DNA of 64,000 nucleotides, taken from an uncultured Bacteroidia bacterium. Its GTDB lineage: Bacteria; Bacteroidota; Bacteroidia; Bacteroidales; Prolixibacteraceae. Positions within the stretch are counted from its first letter, which is position 1; the number at the start of each line of letters is the position of its first letter. The DNA lies in NCBI GenBank assembly GCA_903902325.1, contig CAIUUO010000154.1, positions 1 through 64,000 on the forward strand. Direction: 5' to 3'. The translations under genes and the position numbers were made by a program. The notes under the pieces were generated by a model that worked only from the letters and a program-made list of their open reading frames with translations, ran no database searches and was not told the origin of the DNA. Below, in pieces: positions 26,459-36,128 of the stretch.

Positions 26459-28764
26459 TTTGTCTGGCCCGATGGGATGCCCATTTTCAGGGTTAAAATA
26501 CCCCCTTTCACCAGATCATTGTGGTTGATGCCCGTTGAACTCACAGGTTTGCCGTTTAGGTCCGCAGAGAGAACATACCTGTTTTTGTCGCTGTTGCCTA
26601 TGGTTTGAATGGTCAGCGATTTTCCGGGATAGTATTTCTGATTGAGTTCAATACTAATCCGGTCGAAGATAGGACTTCCGATCTGGTATACGGGATTGGC
26701 CTCTGTGCCTCCATTCATCTGAAACAATCCGATTTTGTAGAGAACGGCGAGGGTTCCCATCAGTCCCTGATCTTCGTCTCCGTTATATCCTGTCTTCGGT
26801 GAAAGCCCGCTGAATGCGGCATTGACGACCTCGCGTGACCAGAACTGACTCAGCTCTGGTTTTCCAAGAAGGTTGAAGACAAATGCAGTCTGGATGGAAG
26901 GCTCGTTGCCATAATTGATGGGGATCCTGCTGAATTTTTCCTGAAGTTCCTTGTCGTGCGACTTTCCGGAGGTGAATCCCAACTCTTTAGCCGTAACAAA
27001 GCATTGTTCCAGTTTATTAATGGCTGCCACATTGCCACCCATCAGTTTCGCCAGACCGGGCAGGTCTTGTGGTACAAACCAGGTGGATTGGGCCGAATTT
27101 GCCTCGATGAAACCGTTGTTTGTCTGGTAGGGATCGAAGGGGGTCTTCCACTTCCCTTCCAGATTTTTTGGCCGGATCCATCCGGATTCAGGATCGTACA
27201 GGTTCTTGTAATTTTGGGAGCGTCCGATAAAATAGTTGTAATCTTGGGTGTGTCCGAGCGCTTTTGCCATTTGTGCCAGGGTCCAGTCCTGGTAAGCATA
27301 TTCAAGCGTCATTCCGGCTCCGTCCTGGTGAAACCCATCATTCTTATCAGGAATCGGGTAGGGGACATATCCCTTCGCGATGTAGTATTTCAAACCGCCG
27401 CCAACTGCTGTCTTAAACTCATAACCGGCCCTTTCCATGATTCCACCGGGCATGTGATTCTTCTTCAATGCCTGGTAGATCTCTTCGCCGTCTTCCTTTA
27501 CGATTCCCTTCTGCCATGCGCTGACGATGAACGGAGTGGTGGAGGCGCCTGTCATGACGAAGGTATAATTGCCGCCGGCCGGACCACGCGGAATTATACC
27601 GCCATCATGGTAATACTGCATCATGGAATGCACAAACTCTTCGGCGATTTCAGGATAAACCAGGTCCCACAAGGTGTTCAGTGTCCATTGGGCACCCCAG
27701 AAGGCATCGAAATTGTATTGGTTGAAGAGGGGTTTTCCCGTTTTGTCGCAGGGGATTTGCTTCACACGGAATTTGTCTCCAGTATGGTCGGGATAGGCGC
27801 CATTGGCATCGCTGATGGTCCTTCTTCCTAAAATGGAATGGTAGAGATCCGTGTAGAAGCGTTGCTGCTGCTGTTTGGTTCCGCCTTCAATCCGAATTCT
27901 GGATAGCATACTGTTCCATACTTCACTGGATTCATTCACAACTTTGTCGAAATCCCAGTGCGGGAGTTCACTTTTCATGTTGATGGCTGCGTTCTCCTCC
28001 GAAGTGTAGGAAAGGGCTGCCTTCATGAGCAGATGTTTGGAAGGTAAATCGAAAGAAACCAGATAATTGCCTGTTTTTGGATCCTTTTCAACATTCTTAA
28101 TGTCAGCATTGAATTCGATCTCGAAGAATACATTGAAATCCTTCACTCTTCTGCGGGTGGCGGCATTGACAACGCTGCCTCTCAGGCTCCTCGGGCCGGT
28201 TTTTTCCAGGGTGCCCTCCTTGTTGATGCAGGGACCGATTTCTCCGTTGAGGTAAATCAAGACGGCCGGATTGGAATTTGCGGGGTATTTGTAGCGATGA
28301 AACCCAACCCTCGAGGTCGAGGTCAGCTCGGCATTGACGGAATAGCGATCCAGGAGTACCGCGTGGTATCCGGGTTTGACCGTTTCGTTTGCATGGGAAA
28401 AGGTGGAGGAAAAATCCGTAAAAAGGGATTCCTTTCCCGCTGAAGGAAGGGTAACGGGCATGACCAGCAGTCCGGAAATCTGCCATTCGTGCAGGTGACT
28501 AAAGCCTTTGATGGTATCAACCTCATAATGGTATCCGCTGCCCCAGTCACCGTTGATCCGGTTATCCGGACACAGGTTGACCATTCCGAATGGGCGGCTG
28601 GCAGAGGAGAAGAAAATCCACCGGGAATTTTCGCTGTCAAGCTGGGGATAAACAAGATCCACAGGGCGAAGACTTTTTTGGGCAGAACCCGAAAAAGCAG
28701 AAAAAAACAGCAAAAGGTTAACTATAATCCTTTTGATTCTGAGAAATTTATTAAAATTTTTCAT
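26455..28764 (-). CDS. GH92 family glycoside hydrolase (alpha-mannosidase family)
   Basis: SSASRPFGMVNLCPDNR...WGSGYHYEVDTIKGFSHLHEWQISG...RFYTDLYHSILGRRTISDANGAY...GYNGDEDQGLMGTLAVLYKIGLFQMNGGTEANPVYQIGSPIFDRI; 4-bp ATGA overlap with the downstream gene. Confidence 0.92.
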   Translation of the reverse strand: MKNFNKFLRIKRIIVNLLLFFSAFSGSAQKSLRPVDLVYPQLDSENSRWIFFSSASRPFGMVNLCPDNRINGDWGSGYHYEVDTIKGFSHLHEWQISGLLVMPVTLPSAGKESLFTDFSSTFSHANETVKPGYHAVLLDRYSVNAELTSTSRVGFHRYKYPANSNPAVLIYLNGEIGPCINKEGTLEKTGPRSLRGSVVNAATRRRVKDFNVFFEIEFNADIKNVEKDPKTGNYLVSFDLPSKHLLMKAALSYTSEENAAINMKSELPHWDFDKVVNESSEVWNSMLSRIRIEGGTKQQQQRFYTDLYHSILGRRTISDANGAYPDHTGDKFRVKQIPCDKTGKPLFNQYNFDAFWGAQWTLNTLWDLVYPEIAEEFVHSMMQYYHDGGIIPRGPAGGNYTFVMTGASTTPFIVSAWQKGIVKEDGEEIYQALKKNHMPGGIMERAGYEFKTAVGGGLKYYIAKGYVPYPIPDKNDGFHQDGAGMTLEYAYQDWTLAQMAKALGHTQDYNYFIGRSQNYKNLYDPESGWIRPKNLEGKWKTPFDPYQTNNGFIEANSAQSTWFVPQDLPGLAKLMGGNVAAINKLEQCFVTAKELGFTSGKSHDKELQEKFSRIPINYGNEPSIQTAFVFNLLGKPELSQFWSREVVNAAFSGLSPKTGYNGDEDQGLMGTLAVLYKIGLFQMNGGTEANPVYQIGSPIFDRISIELNQKYYPGKSLTIQTIGNSDKNRYVLSADLNGKPVSSTGINHNDLVKGGILTLKMGIPSGQTK

Positions 28765-28790
28765 TTTTCATTTTTCATTTTTCATTTTTA
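28756..28790. repeat. 8-bp tandem repeat (TTTTTCAT)n abutting the GH92 start codon
   Basis: aaaatttttcatttttcatttttcatttttcatttttat; minus strand reads (ATGAAAAA)n ending in the GH92 ATG. Confidence 0.85.
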
Positions 28791-30338
28791 TTTCCGGCTT
28801 CTCCCACTGGTCTGGTATTTTTTAAGAATATCGCTCATTTCTTTCACCTTACCGGGAAACTGCATCCAAAGATTTTTTGTTTCGGCGATATCGTCTTTCA
28901 GATTGTACAGTTGGCCGGTAGCTTCCCCTTGTTTGGGCTGAACAAGTTCAGGCTTGGAAAAGCCTCCGGATCCCAATCCCAGGATCAGTTTCCAGTCTCC
29001 CTGACGGACGACAAAGTAACCTCTGGAGGAATGCTGGATCAGCGCTTCAGGTCCGACATAATCGCTGTTTTTTCCAAGGAGCAGGGGCAGGATGCTGAAG
29101 CTGTCCTCTCCTTCGTTGGTAGCCAGTTTCCTGCTTACAATATCGGAACAGGTTGCCAGTAAACCAGTCAAGTTGATGGTCTGGTCGCAGACACTGCCGG
29201 CTTTGATTTTCTGGGGCCACCTAACGATAAACGGGATCCTGTGGCCTCCCTCATAAGCATCGGCTTTCATCCCGCGGTAGATATATGCCGCATGATGGTC
29301 AAACCTGTCAACAAATTCGGTATGCCAGAACGGACCATTGTCGCTGGTAAAGAATACGATGGTGTTATCATCGAGTCCAGCTTCTTTCAGAGCCTGCAGA
29401 ACCTTGCCAACTTCGGCATCCACCATGTTCACAAAATCGCCGTATTCTCCTGCTTTGGAACTCCCCCTGAAAGTTTTTGAGGGCAGCCAGGGCGTATGCG
29501 GGGATGGGAAAGGCAAATAAAGGAAAAATGGTTTTTTGGAGGATGACTGTTTCTTGACAAATGCGATGGCTTTCTGCGCGAAGGTTGGGGTTACCTGTTC
29601 AAATTCAAACCCTTTTGCCATTAACCCGGATCTCCAGAATGCACCCGAAGTCCCATTGTCAGGATTGCTGCCCGGAGTCTGGTCCGACAAAGGGGAAGTG
29701 AGATTGTCATTTTCGAGGAAACAGTAGGGAGGCATGTCGAGGGATGCCGGAAGGATGAAAGAATAATCAAAGCCGTGTTTCAGTGGCCCATCGGTTGGCG
29801 GAACCAGAAAATCCAGACTGGATGGATCGACCGTTTCGATGATGGCGGAATTCTCATCGACGGGCTTTTTGGATTCACTGGTTTTGCTTCCCTGGTTCCG
29901 CACCCAGTCGAGGCCGAGATGCCATTTCCCGACTACCGCGGTGGTATATCCGGTGCTTTTCAGGAAGGAGGCAACAGTTGTTCGGTTGGTCTCTATCAAG
30001 GATTTGCTGTAACCATTCAGAACTCCCGATTTCAGGGGAGTCCTCCAGCTGTAGCGCCCTGTCAGGATGCCATACCTGGATGGTGTGCAAACTGCAGATG
30101 TTGAATGGGCATCTGTGAAACGAATACCCTGTGAGGCCAGACGATCCAAATTGGGTGTGCTGGTTTTTGCCTGCGGATTGTAGGCTGTCACATCTCCATA
30201 GCCCAGATCGTCGGTCAGGATGTAGACGATGTTCGGGGGTCTGTTTTCCTGTTTGGGTTGCTTGTCATTTTTGCCCTGGCCGAAAGCAAGAGCCGGAGCT
30301 GAAAGCATCAGCAGAAGATAGGGATTTGGAGTATTCAT
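28788..30338 (-). CDS. Sulfatase (arylsulfatase type, Cys-type active site)
   Basis: PNIVYILTDDLGYGDVTAYNPQ; STSAVCTPSRYGILTGRYSWRT; VVGKWHLG; FFTSDNGPFWH. Confidence 0.95.
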   Translation of the reverse strand: MNTPNPYLLLMLSAPALAFGQGKNDKQPKQENRPPNIVYILTDDLGYGDVTAYNPQAKTSTPNLDRLASQGIRFTDAHSTSAVCTPSRYGILTGRYSWRTPLKSGVLNGYSKSLIETNRTTVASFLKSTGYTTAVVGKWHLGLDWVRNQGSKTSESKKPVDENSAIIETVDPSSLDFLVPPTDGPLKHGFDYSFILPASLDMPPYCFLENDNLTSPLSDQTPGSNPDNGTSGAFWRSGLMAKGFEFEQVTPTFAQKAIAFVKKQSSSKKPFFLYLPFPSPHTPWLPSKTFRGSSKAGEYGDFVNMVDAEVGKVLQALKEAGLDDNTIVFFTSDNGPFWHTEFVDRFDHHAAYIYRGMKADAYEGGHRIPFIVRWPQKIKAGSVCDQTINLTGLLATCSDIVSRKLATNEGEDSFSILPLLLGKNSDYVGPEALIQHSSRGYFVVRQGDWKLILGLGSGGFSKPELVQPKQGEATGQLYNLKDDIAETKNLWMQFPGKVKEMSDILKKYQTSGRSRK

Positions 30339-30342
30339 GAGT

Positions 30343-32520
30343 TCAATTTAGTTTGTTAATTAATAATTGATTTGTTACTGTTTGACCGGCAATTGTGATC
30401 CGGAAAATATCGTTTTGCTTTTCCGCATAAATATCTGCCGGATGGTTCAGTTTCAATATAATGACGCCATTTTTCCGCACTTCCCTCAATCCGGAACCTG
30501 TTATCTTTATAAGTCCGTCCACAGGATCGGCTGAGATTGCAAAAAACCCTGTGTAATCTGCGGAATATACATCCCCTTTCACGTTGATTTCGGATGTGAT
30601 TGAATTGTTGTTTCTTAGCGATTTGATGTCCGTGAAAACATAGGAACCGTCCTCGTTTTTGCATCCACCGGGAATTGCGTTTTTGCTTATTCCCAGATTG
30701 GAAATTTTTCGGATTGAGAATTTCTTTTCCATGGATTTGGCATAAATGTTTTTCATCCTGCCGGTGATGTCATTTCCTTCAAAATCATACGTGGCCTGTC
30801 CTTCCACCATTAATTTTCCGCCTTTGTTTACATACTCCTCCAGAAATTTCAGTGTTGATTCTTTTGAATACTGTGGGTAAAGAAAGATGATTGCATCGAA
30901 TCTGTGCCCACAGAGAATCGGTTTTCCAACTGAATCAAGGCTTAGTTTTCCACTGGATATCAAATCTGTTGGTACCAGCGCATTCAGGTAGCCTGCCTCC
31001 CAGATTTTGACCGACCTTTCTTCAATTTTAAGCCGGTCGTTGATGTCATAACTGCCACGGTCAGCATGGTCAGGATACCAGTTCTGCAGTGCTTCATTGC
31101 CAAAGATTATCAACAATTTAATTTCGGGCAATGCCGGATTAAACCGGTTCATTAACCGTGCACAGTTTTCAACCGGATTGATGGCGTTGATTGCCTCCGG
31201 TTTTTCCAGGCCAATGCCCCATTGCCTATCGTTAAACGCGTGATAAAAAGTCCGGATACCGTAACGTAAATCAGTCAGGGTTTTTGTAACAAAATGTCCG
31301 ATATTGCCATCGTAATACATGTTGTACATTGCATTTGCCGGGTATGACATGGCAATTCCCATTTGGGTCGGCAGAGGTGTTTTCTCGTCTGTGAATCCGC
31401 AATCCCGCGGAATCGACCACCATTTAAGTCCGGTAGCCCAAATTTCGTCGTTGATGAGCGAATTGTGGAAGGTGTTGTGGGCTGCAATGAAACAATTGGG
31501 ACCATAAACCTCTTTGGCCCGTTTGTACATGGCATTCTCTACGTGCATGGCTCCTTCACGCATCAGGTCCATGTAGGCATTGATGGCTTTTATCCTCACT
31601 TCCGGTTTCCCGGCAGGAGCATAACGCATATCAAAAAGTGTCTGGAAGGCTGGCACTCGGGTTCGGTTTTCCAATTCTTTGGCCATAGGAAGGGAATAGC
31701 TGCGGAGGCGGAAATTCCCCCATTTAAACATTATTTTCCAAGGGGGCAAAACCTGTGCGTTTCCATATTCATCCAGCATGACTCCATCGAATGGAATATC
31801 GGCATACATGTTGATAAAATTGATGACACCTTCTGCAGACTCAGCGCTATGGTTACTCAATTTGCTGAAATAAAACTGGGCCATCACATAAGCGGTATAG
31901 TCGCCCATCTCCTTTCCTGCCTTTATATTTACATGCACGGTCTGATCTTCGACCGAAAAATTGTAATCTGTTGTTTCCCGGCAGGAAGAGGGATCGTAAA
32001 AACCATCTGCTGTTTTTTTAAACAGGAAAACTTTATAGACATCTTTTATCCGGGATCCACCAGAACGAACAAACGATGCATCCAGGGAACAGTTGCCGTT
32101 TCCGGAGTGATCAAGCGTTGTTTCGGCTTCAGCGATAAAGCGTTCGGTACTCTCCTCATGCTCACGTTTGTCTCCTTTCACCTGTGCGCGATACCCTATT
32201 TTAATGTTCCTTTTGTGGGCAAGAGCAACAATTTTTTCCATGACCGGATGCATCACCTCTACATTGTCGAAACTGCAACCGTTGCGGGCATCCAGGAAGA
32301 TGAAATCGAAAAGCGTATGATCGATCATGTAATCCAGATCGGCCAGGTACTTGTCGTTGACAAGAATTTCCGGAGTAAGAAACCAGTAGGCTACCTGTGG
32401 ATGGTTCGAATTGTTGATACCGGGAGTCTTGTTGATAACCACCTCTTCCCGGCAACTAAAAATAGAGAGGGACATCAATAAAAGCAGCTTCATTATAGGA
32501 ATCAGAATCGGTTTTCTCAT
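30343..32520 (-). CDS. Lipoprotein, putative TIM-barrel glycosidase-like enzyme of unknown family (paralogue of 54064-56232)
   Basis: NHPQVAYWF, ADIPFDGVMLDEYGN, LFDMRYAPAGKPEVRIKAINAYM, RLMNRFNPALPEIKLLIIFG, FDAIIFLYPQYSKESTLKFLEEYVNKGGKLMVEGQA shared with the paralogue. Fold inferred. Start may be the Met at 32493. Confidence 0.55.
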   Translation of the reverse strand: MRKPILIPIMKLLLLMSLSIFSCREEVVINKTPGINNSNHPQVAYWFLTPEILVNDKYLADLDYMIDHTLFDFIFLDARNGCSFDNVEVMHPVMEKIVALAHKRNIKIGYRAQVKGDKREHEESTERFIAEAETTLDHSGNGNCSLDASFVRSGGSRIKDVYKVFLFKKTADGFYDPSSCRETTDYNFSVEDQTVHVNIKAGKEMGDYTAYVMAQFYFSKLSNHSAESAEGVINFINMYADIPFDGVMLDEYGNAQVLPPWKIMFKWGNFRLRSYSLPMAKELENRTRVPAFQTLFDMRYAPAGKPEVRIKAINAYMDLMREGAMHVENAMYKRAKEVYGPNCFIAAHNTFHNSLINDEIWATGLKWWSIPRDCGFTDEKTPLPTQMGIAMSYPANAMYNMYYDGNIGHFVTKTLTDLRYGIRTFYHAFNDRQWGIGLEKPEAINAINPVENCARLMNRFNPALPEIKLLIIFGNEALQNWYPDHADRGSYDINDRLKIEERSVKIWEAGYLNALVPTDLISSGKLSLDSVGKPILCGHRFDAIIFLYPQYSKESTLKFLEEYVNKGGKLMVEGQATYDFEGNDITGRMKNIYAKSMEKKFSIRKISNLGISKNAIPGGCKNEDGSYVFTDIKSLRNNNSITSEINVKGDVYSADYTGFFAISADPVDGLIKITGSGLREVRKNGVIILKLNHPADIYAEKQNDIFRITIAGQTVTNQLLINKLN

Positions 32521-32545
32521 GTTTTATCCTCCTATAAAATTGATC

Positions 32546-34216
32546 TTAATACCATTTTTTATTGTTTAAATCACCGCTAATCAATGGCCATTGATCAAAA
32601 TCACGATCCAGCAGTTGTCCGTCAACAGAAGTAATAGTCCATTTATTTTTCGGGGCATTTACATCATACGAAATCCTGCTTCCGCCAGGAAATTGGAATG
32701 TCGTTTTCAGCAGATCTGCATCCGGATTGATTTTGAGCAATTCATCCGCGAGTTCTGCCGGTTTCCTGTTTACGAAAACCGAAATTATTCCAAGGTTCTC
32801 TCCGGAATGAACTGCGAAGTGAAGACTGTCACTGATCTGATAGATCTTCCATAGGTTATTTTGAGCCACAGGCTTGAACTTTTCGGGAACAACAACGGGA
32901 CCATTGGAGCAGGCAAAATCCTTGTAAACACCTGTATTGTTCCATTGCATGAAATCTTGTCCTTTTCCGTTGATGTGAATCACATCGGCTAACTCACCGG
33001 CATCATCATCAATAAAAAGGCAGACCGGACGGGCCACGATGTTCGATTTTTGTCCCCTGTTAACCCCACCTGCACTGAGTAAATAACCCTGGCCGGCAGA
33101 ATAAATTTCAGGGGAGGCACTGCTGCCATGTCCCATTTTGACAAAATAGCCCCGCGATTTATTGAAAATCAGGCTGACAACCTCGTCGGCTGGGCGGTAG
33201 GGCATGCAGGCGGCAATCAGCGCATGGCTTTCTCCTTTCCCAGTTTGATCGATGTATTTGATAGACGGATGAAAACTCAACCAAGTTTTCATCATAACCG
33301 TCTGGTAGTCCTTTGCAAGTGAGGTGTTTTTGGCGCGTTCGTATCTTCTGCGAAAAGGCGGATAATATTTAAATTGGTAACTTCCGAGTGCATAACTGAA
33401 ACAGAGGTAATCCAGAACCTCGCGTGAAGCCTTTTGAACTTTCACTGAGCCGAAGGCCTCCAGGTTTAACAGAGCGGCAAGGGTATATCCGAGGTAGGGA
33501 ACTGAATTGAATTCGTAGAGGCCAATCCGGGACAACTCATTGAGTTTGTCCAGAATTCCCGTCTCCATCCCGTTCAGTTCGTTGTTGTACCTGGCATCCC
33601 TGTTCCCGTGCAACATTCTGTAGCGATTTTTCAGGTATTTCGAACCCTGTGCCATCAGGATATGGTTTTCAGAATCCCTGATGCGTCCCAGAGTGCCCGG
33701 TACAGCTTCTGAATATCCTTCGCCTTCGTCGTTGAGCAGCACTTCAATTATATGTGTCCTGGTTTCTGGATAGAGCAATTCGGGTTTGGCATCAAACAGA
33801 AACAGAATAGTTGTCAGGGCAGTCAGTGAAAAATCATATCCGCCTTTTGGGTTGAACAGCCATTTGGATCCGTAAGTGCCCCATGGTTTCAGGTTCATGA
33901 TCTGCTTGTTGACTTCCGGAACATTCTTGTTGGCCAGGAGATGTGCGAGCAGCGTCCTGGGAAGATCCATCTTGTCTTCAAAACTCCAGTTCCTGAATGG
34001 CTCCCTGCCCCTCGACTGGAATAAACTGTCTGCGTAGGCTGAGTTGCTGTTCCATGCAATGGTTCTGGTAACAGGTACCCTAATGGTGCTGGCAGGCAGG
34101 ACTTCCGTATTTCCCCTGGCCTCTCCCAAAAGATACGTATCCAGTTGTGTGTTGCTAAAAACCAGAAACAACAGAGCTGCCGGAATCACAATCATTGCGA
34201 TCTTTTTTAACCTCAT
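32546..34216 (-). CDS. Secreted/anchored protein of unknown family, predicted (alpha/alpha)-toroid; tandem paralogue A
   Basis: RIRDSENHILMAQGSKYLKNRY, LYEFNSVPYLGYTLAALLNLEAF, YPPFRRRYE, LSAGGVNRGQ, LLDRDFDQWPLI shared with next gene. Confidence 0.55.
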   Translation of the reverse strand: MRLKKIAMIVIPAALLFLVFSNTQLDTYLLGEARGNTEVLPASTIRVPVTRTIAWNSNSAYADSLFQSRGREPFRNWSFEDKMDLPRTLLAHLLANKNVPEVNKQIMNLKPWGTYGSKWLFNPKGGYDFSLTALTTILFLFDAKPELLYPETRTHIIEVLLNDEGEGYSEAVPGTLGRIRDSENHILMAQGSKYLKNRYRMLHGNRDARYNNELNGMETGILDKLNELSRIGLYEFNSVPYLGYTLAALLNLEAFGSVKVQKASREVLDYLCFSYALGSYQFKYYPPFRRRYERAKNTSLAKDYQTVMMKTWLSFHPSIKYIDQTGKGESHALIAACMPYRPADEVVSLIFNKSRGYFVKMGHGSSASPEIYSAGQGYLLSAGGVNRGQKSNIVARPVCLFIDDDAGELADVIHINGKGQDFMQWNNTGVYKDFACSNGPVVVPEKFKPVAQNNLWKIYQISDSLHFAVHSGENLGIISVFVNRKPAELADELLKINPDADLLKTTFQFPGGSRISYDVNAPKNKWTITSVDGQLLDRDFDQWPLISGDLNNKKWY

Positions 34217-34357
34217 ATGAACTTTTACAGTTAAAGATGGTTTAAATTTAGTTTTTTAAAACTCAGAGAAATTTAAAATGATAATAATTTCGACCAGTTG
34301 TGATAATCTCGTCACGTAAGACTATTGTCATTTAGTTAGCATACCCAATCGAAGTTT

Positions 34358-34456
34358 AACCGCAGAGGTCGCAAAGTTTTCGCAGAGGACCGCAGAGCTA
34401 TCCGAGCATAAAAATCTCGGCGATTCTTTGCGTCTCCTCAGCGTTCTCTGCGGTTA
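34358..34456. repeat. Palindromic intergenic repeat, copy R4 (GCAGAGG/CGCAAAG subtype)
   Basis: aaccgcagaggtcgcaaag...ctttgcgtctcctcagcgttctctgcggtt. Confidence 0.85.
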
Positions 34457-36097
34457 ATTTTTTAAAACCCTATTTATCAGTGGCCATTTGTCGAAATCAC
34501 GATCGAGCATTTGCCCATCAGCAGAAACCATCACCCATTTATCTTCAGGCGCCAGTACATCATAGGTAATCTTAGGACCTTCCGGGAACTGAAAAGAGGT
34601 CTTAAGCTTGTCCGGATCGGAATTTGCCTTCGTCAGTTCGGTAAGCAGCCTGGCAGCATCGCTTTGTCGGAAAACGGAAATCACGCCAAAATCAGCAGTT
34701 GAGTGGACGGCAATTAGCAGACTGTCGCCGGAAGTGTAAACTGACCAGAGATCATTTTTAGCGGCTGGGTGAAAAGTTCTTGGGATTACCACAGGACCCG
34801 CAGCGCAAGCCAGGTTCTTATAAACTCCGGTATTGTTCCATTTCATGAAATCACTTCCCGGTCCTGCGAGATGAATGGTCTCCGACAGGTCTTGTGCATG
34901 GTCATCCAGGAAAAGGGTGACAGGCCGGGCTACGATGATGGAGAACTTTCCCCTGTTTACTCCGCCGGCGGAAAGAAGGAACCGATTTCCGGCAGTAAAT
35001 ATTTCCGGACAAGATTGTGGTCCGTGGCCCAGTTTCACAAAGTATCCATTCCCCTTGTCAAAGATCATTTCAACCACCTTGTCTGCAGGACGGTAAGGCA
35101 TGATGGCACCCATCAGGGCGTGTACCTCTCCGCCGCCAATATTTTTGTCGAATTCTGCCACCGGAGAGAAACTCAGCCAGGACTTCATGAATACGGATTG
35201 ATAATCGGTGGTGATATCTGTGATACCTGCCTTTTCGTACCGCCTTCTCATCGGGGGATAATGCTTCAACTGATAACTGCCCAAAGCGTAGGTCCAGTTC
35301 ATATAATCAAGTACATTCCGGGCTTCTTTCTTCAGTTTGTCGGAGGCAAAGGCTTCGAGATTCAGCAGGGCGGTAATGGTATATCCAATGTAGGGAAGTG
35401 AATTGAACTCGTACAATCCGTTTGTTTTCATCCCTGCAAGAAAATCAAGCAGATGATTCTCCATGCCATTCTGAACATTGTCGTATCGCGGATCCTGATT
35501 ACCGTGGTTCCTCAGCCACTGGTTCTTCAGGTATTTTGAACCTTCGGTCATCAGCACATGATTCTCGGTCTCACCCACGAGACCCAGTGTGCGGGGAGCT
35601 TTTGTGCGGAATTTGTTGCCTTCCTCGGTCAACAGGACATTCAAAATGTATTTTTTCGTTTCCGGGTATAGCAATTCCGGCTGATCACCAAAAAGATAAA
35701 GAATGGTGGTATAGATGGTGATGGAAAAATCGTAATCCCCTTTCTTGTTCAGGACCCATGAAGTGCCTGAAACACCCCATGCTGTCAGTTTCAGGATGGT
35801 TTTGTTTGCCTCGGGAATATCCTTTTTCATAAATAGCTTCGCCAGCAGGATCCTTGGTGCATTCCCCTTGCCATCCAGTGATTTATCTGAGATGGATCTT
35901 CCGGCCCACTGATTACAGATACTGTCAGCAAATACCGATTGAGTTTTCCATTGGAGGGTTCTTGCTGTGGGAACTTCTATGTTGCCCGGACTTAGTTGTA
36001 CATCTCCGTATTTTGATCCGCCCCTAAGTATGAAAACAAGGAGTATCAGGACAAGAAGGAATCCCGCGGTAATAATCAGTTTTATATTTTTGCTCAT
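34454..36097 (-). CDS. Secreted/anchored protein of unknown family, predicted (alpha/alpha)-toroid; tandem paralogue B
   Basis: Collinear with 32546-34216: GETENHVLMTEGSKYLKNQW, LYEFNSLPYIGYTITALLNLEAF, YPPMRRRYEKA, LSAGGVNRGK, MLDRDFDKWPLI. Confidence 0.55.
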   Translation of the reverse strand: MSKNIKLIITAGFLLVLILLVFILRGGSKYGDVQLSPGNIEVPTARTLQWKTQSVFADSICNQWAGRSISDKSLDGKGNAPRILLAKLFMKKDIPEANKTILKLTAWGVSGTSWVLNKKGDYDFSITIYTTILYLFGDQPELLYPETKKYILNVLLTEEGNKFRTKAPRTLGLVGETENHVLMTEGSKYLKNQWLRNHGNQDPRYDNVQNGMENHLLDFLAGMKTNGLYEFNSLPYIGYTITALLNLEAFASDKLKKEARNVLDYMNWTYALGSYQLKHYPPMRRRYEKAGITDITTDYQSVFMKSWLSFSPVAEFDKNIGGGEVHALMGAIMPYRPADKVVEMIFDKGNGYFVKLGHGPQSCPEIFTAGNRFLLSAGGVNRGKFSIIVARPVTLFLDDHAQDLSETIHLAGPGSDFMKWNNTGVYKNLACAAGPVVIPRTFHPAAKNDLWSVYTSGDSLLIAVHSTADFGVISVFRQSDAARLLTELTKANSDPDKLKTSFQFPEGPKITYDVLAPEDKWVMVSADGQMLDRDFDKWPLINRVLKN

Positions 36098-36128
36098 TCC
36101 GTTATAAATAATTAACAATCAATGGATA

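Noticed and set aside
31363-32481. 372-aa plus-strand ORF opposite the 30343-32520 gene
   Set aside because: Antisense shadow ORF; its translation shows no recognisable domain while the minus strand has a coherent lipoprotein with a paralogue.
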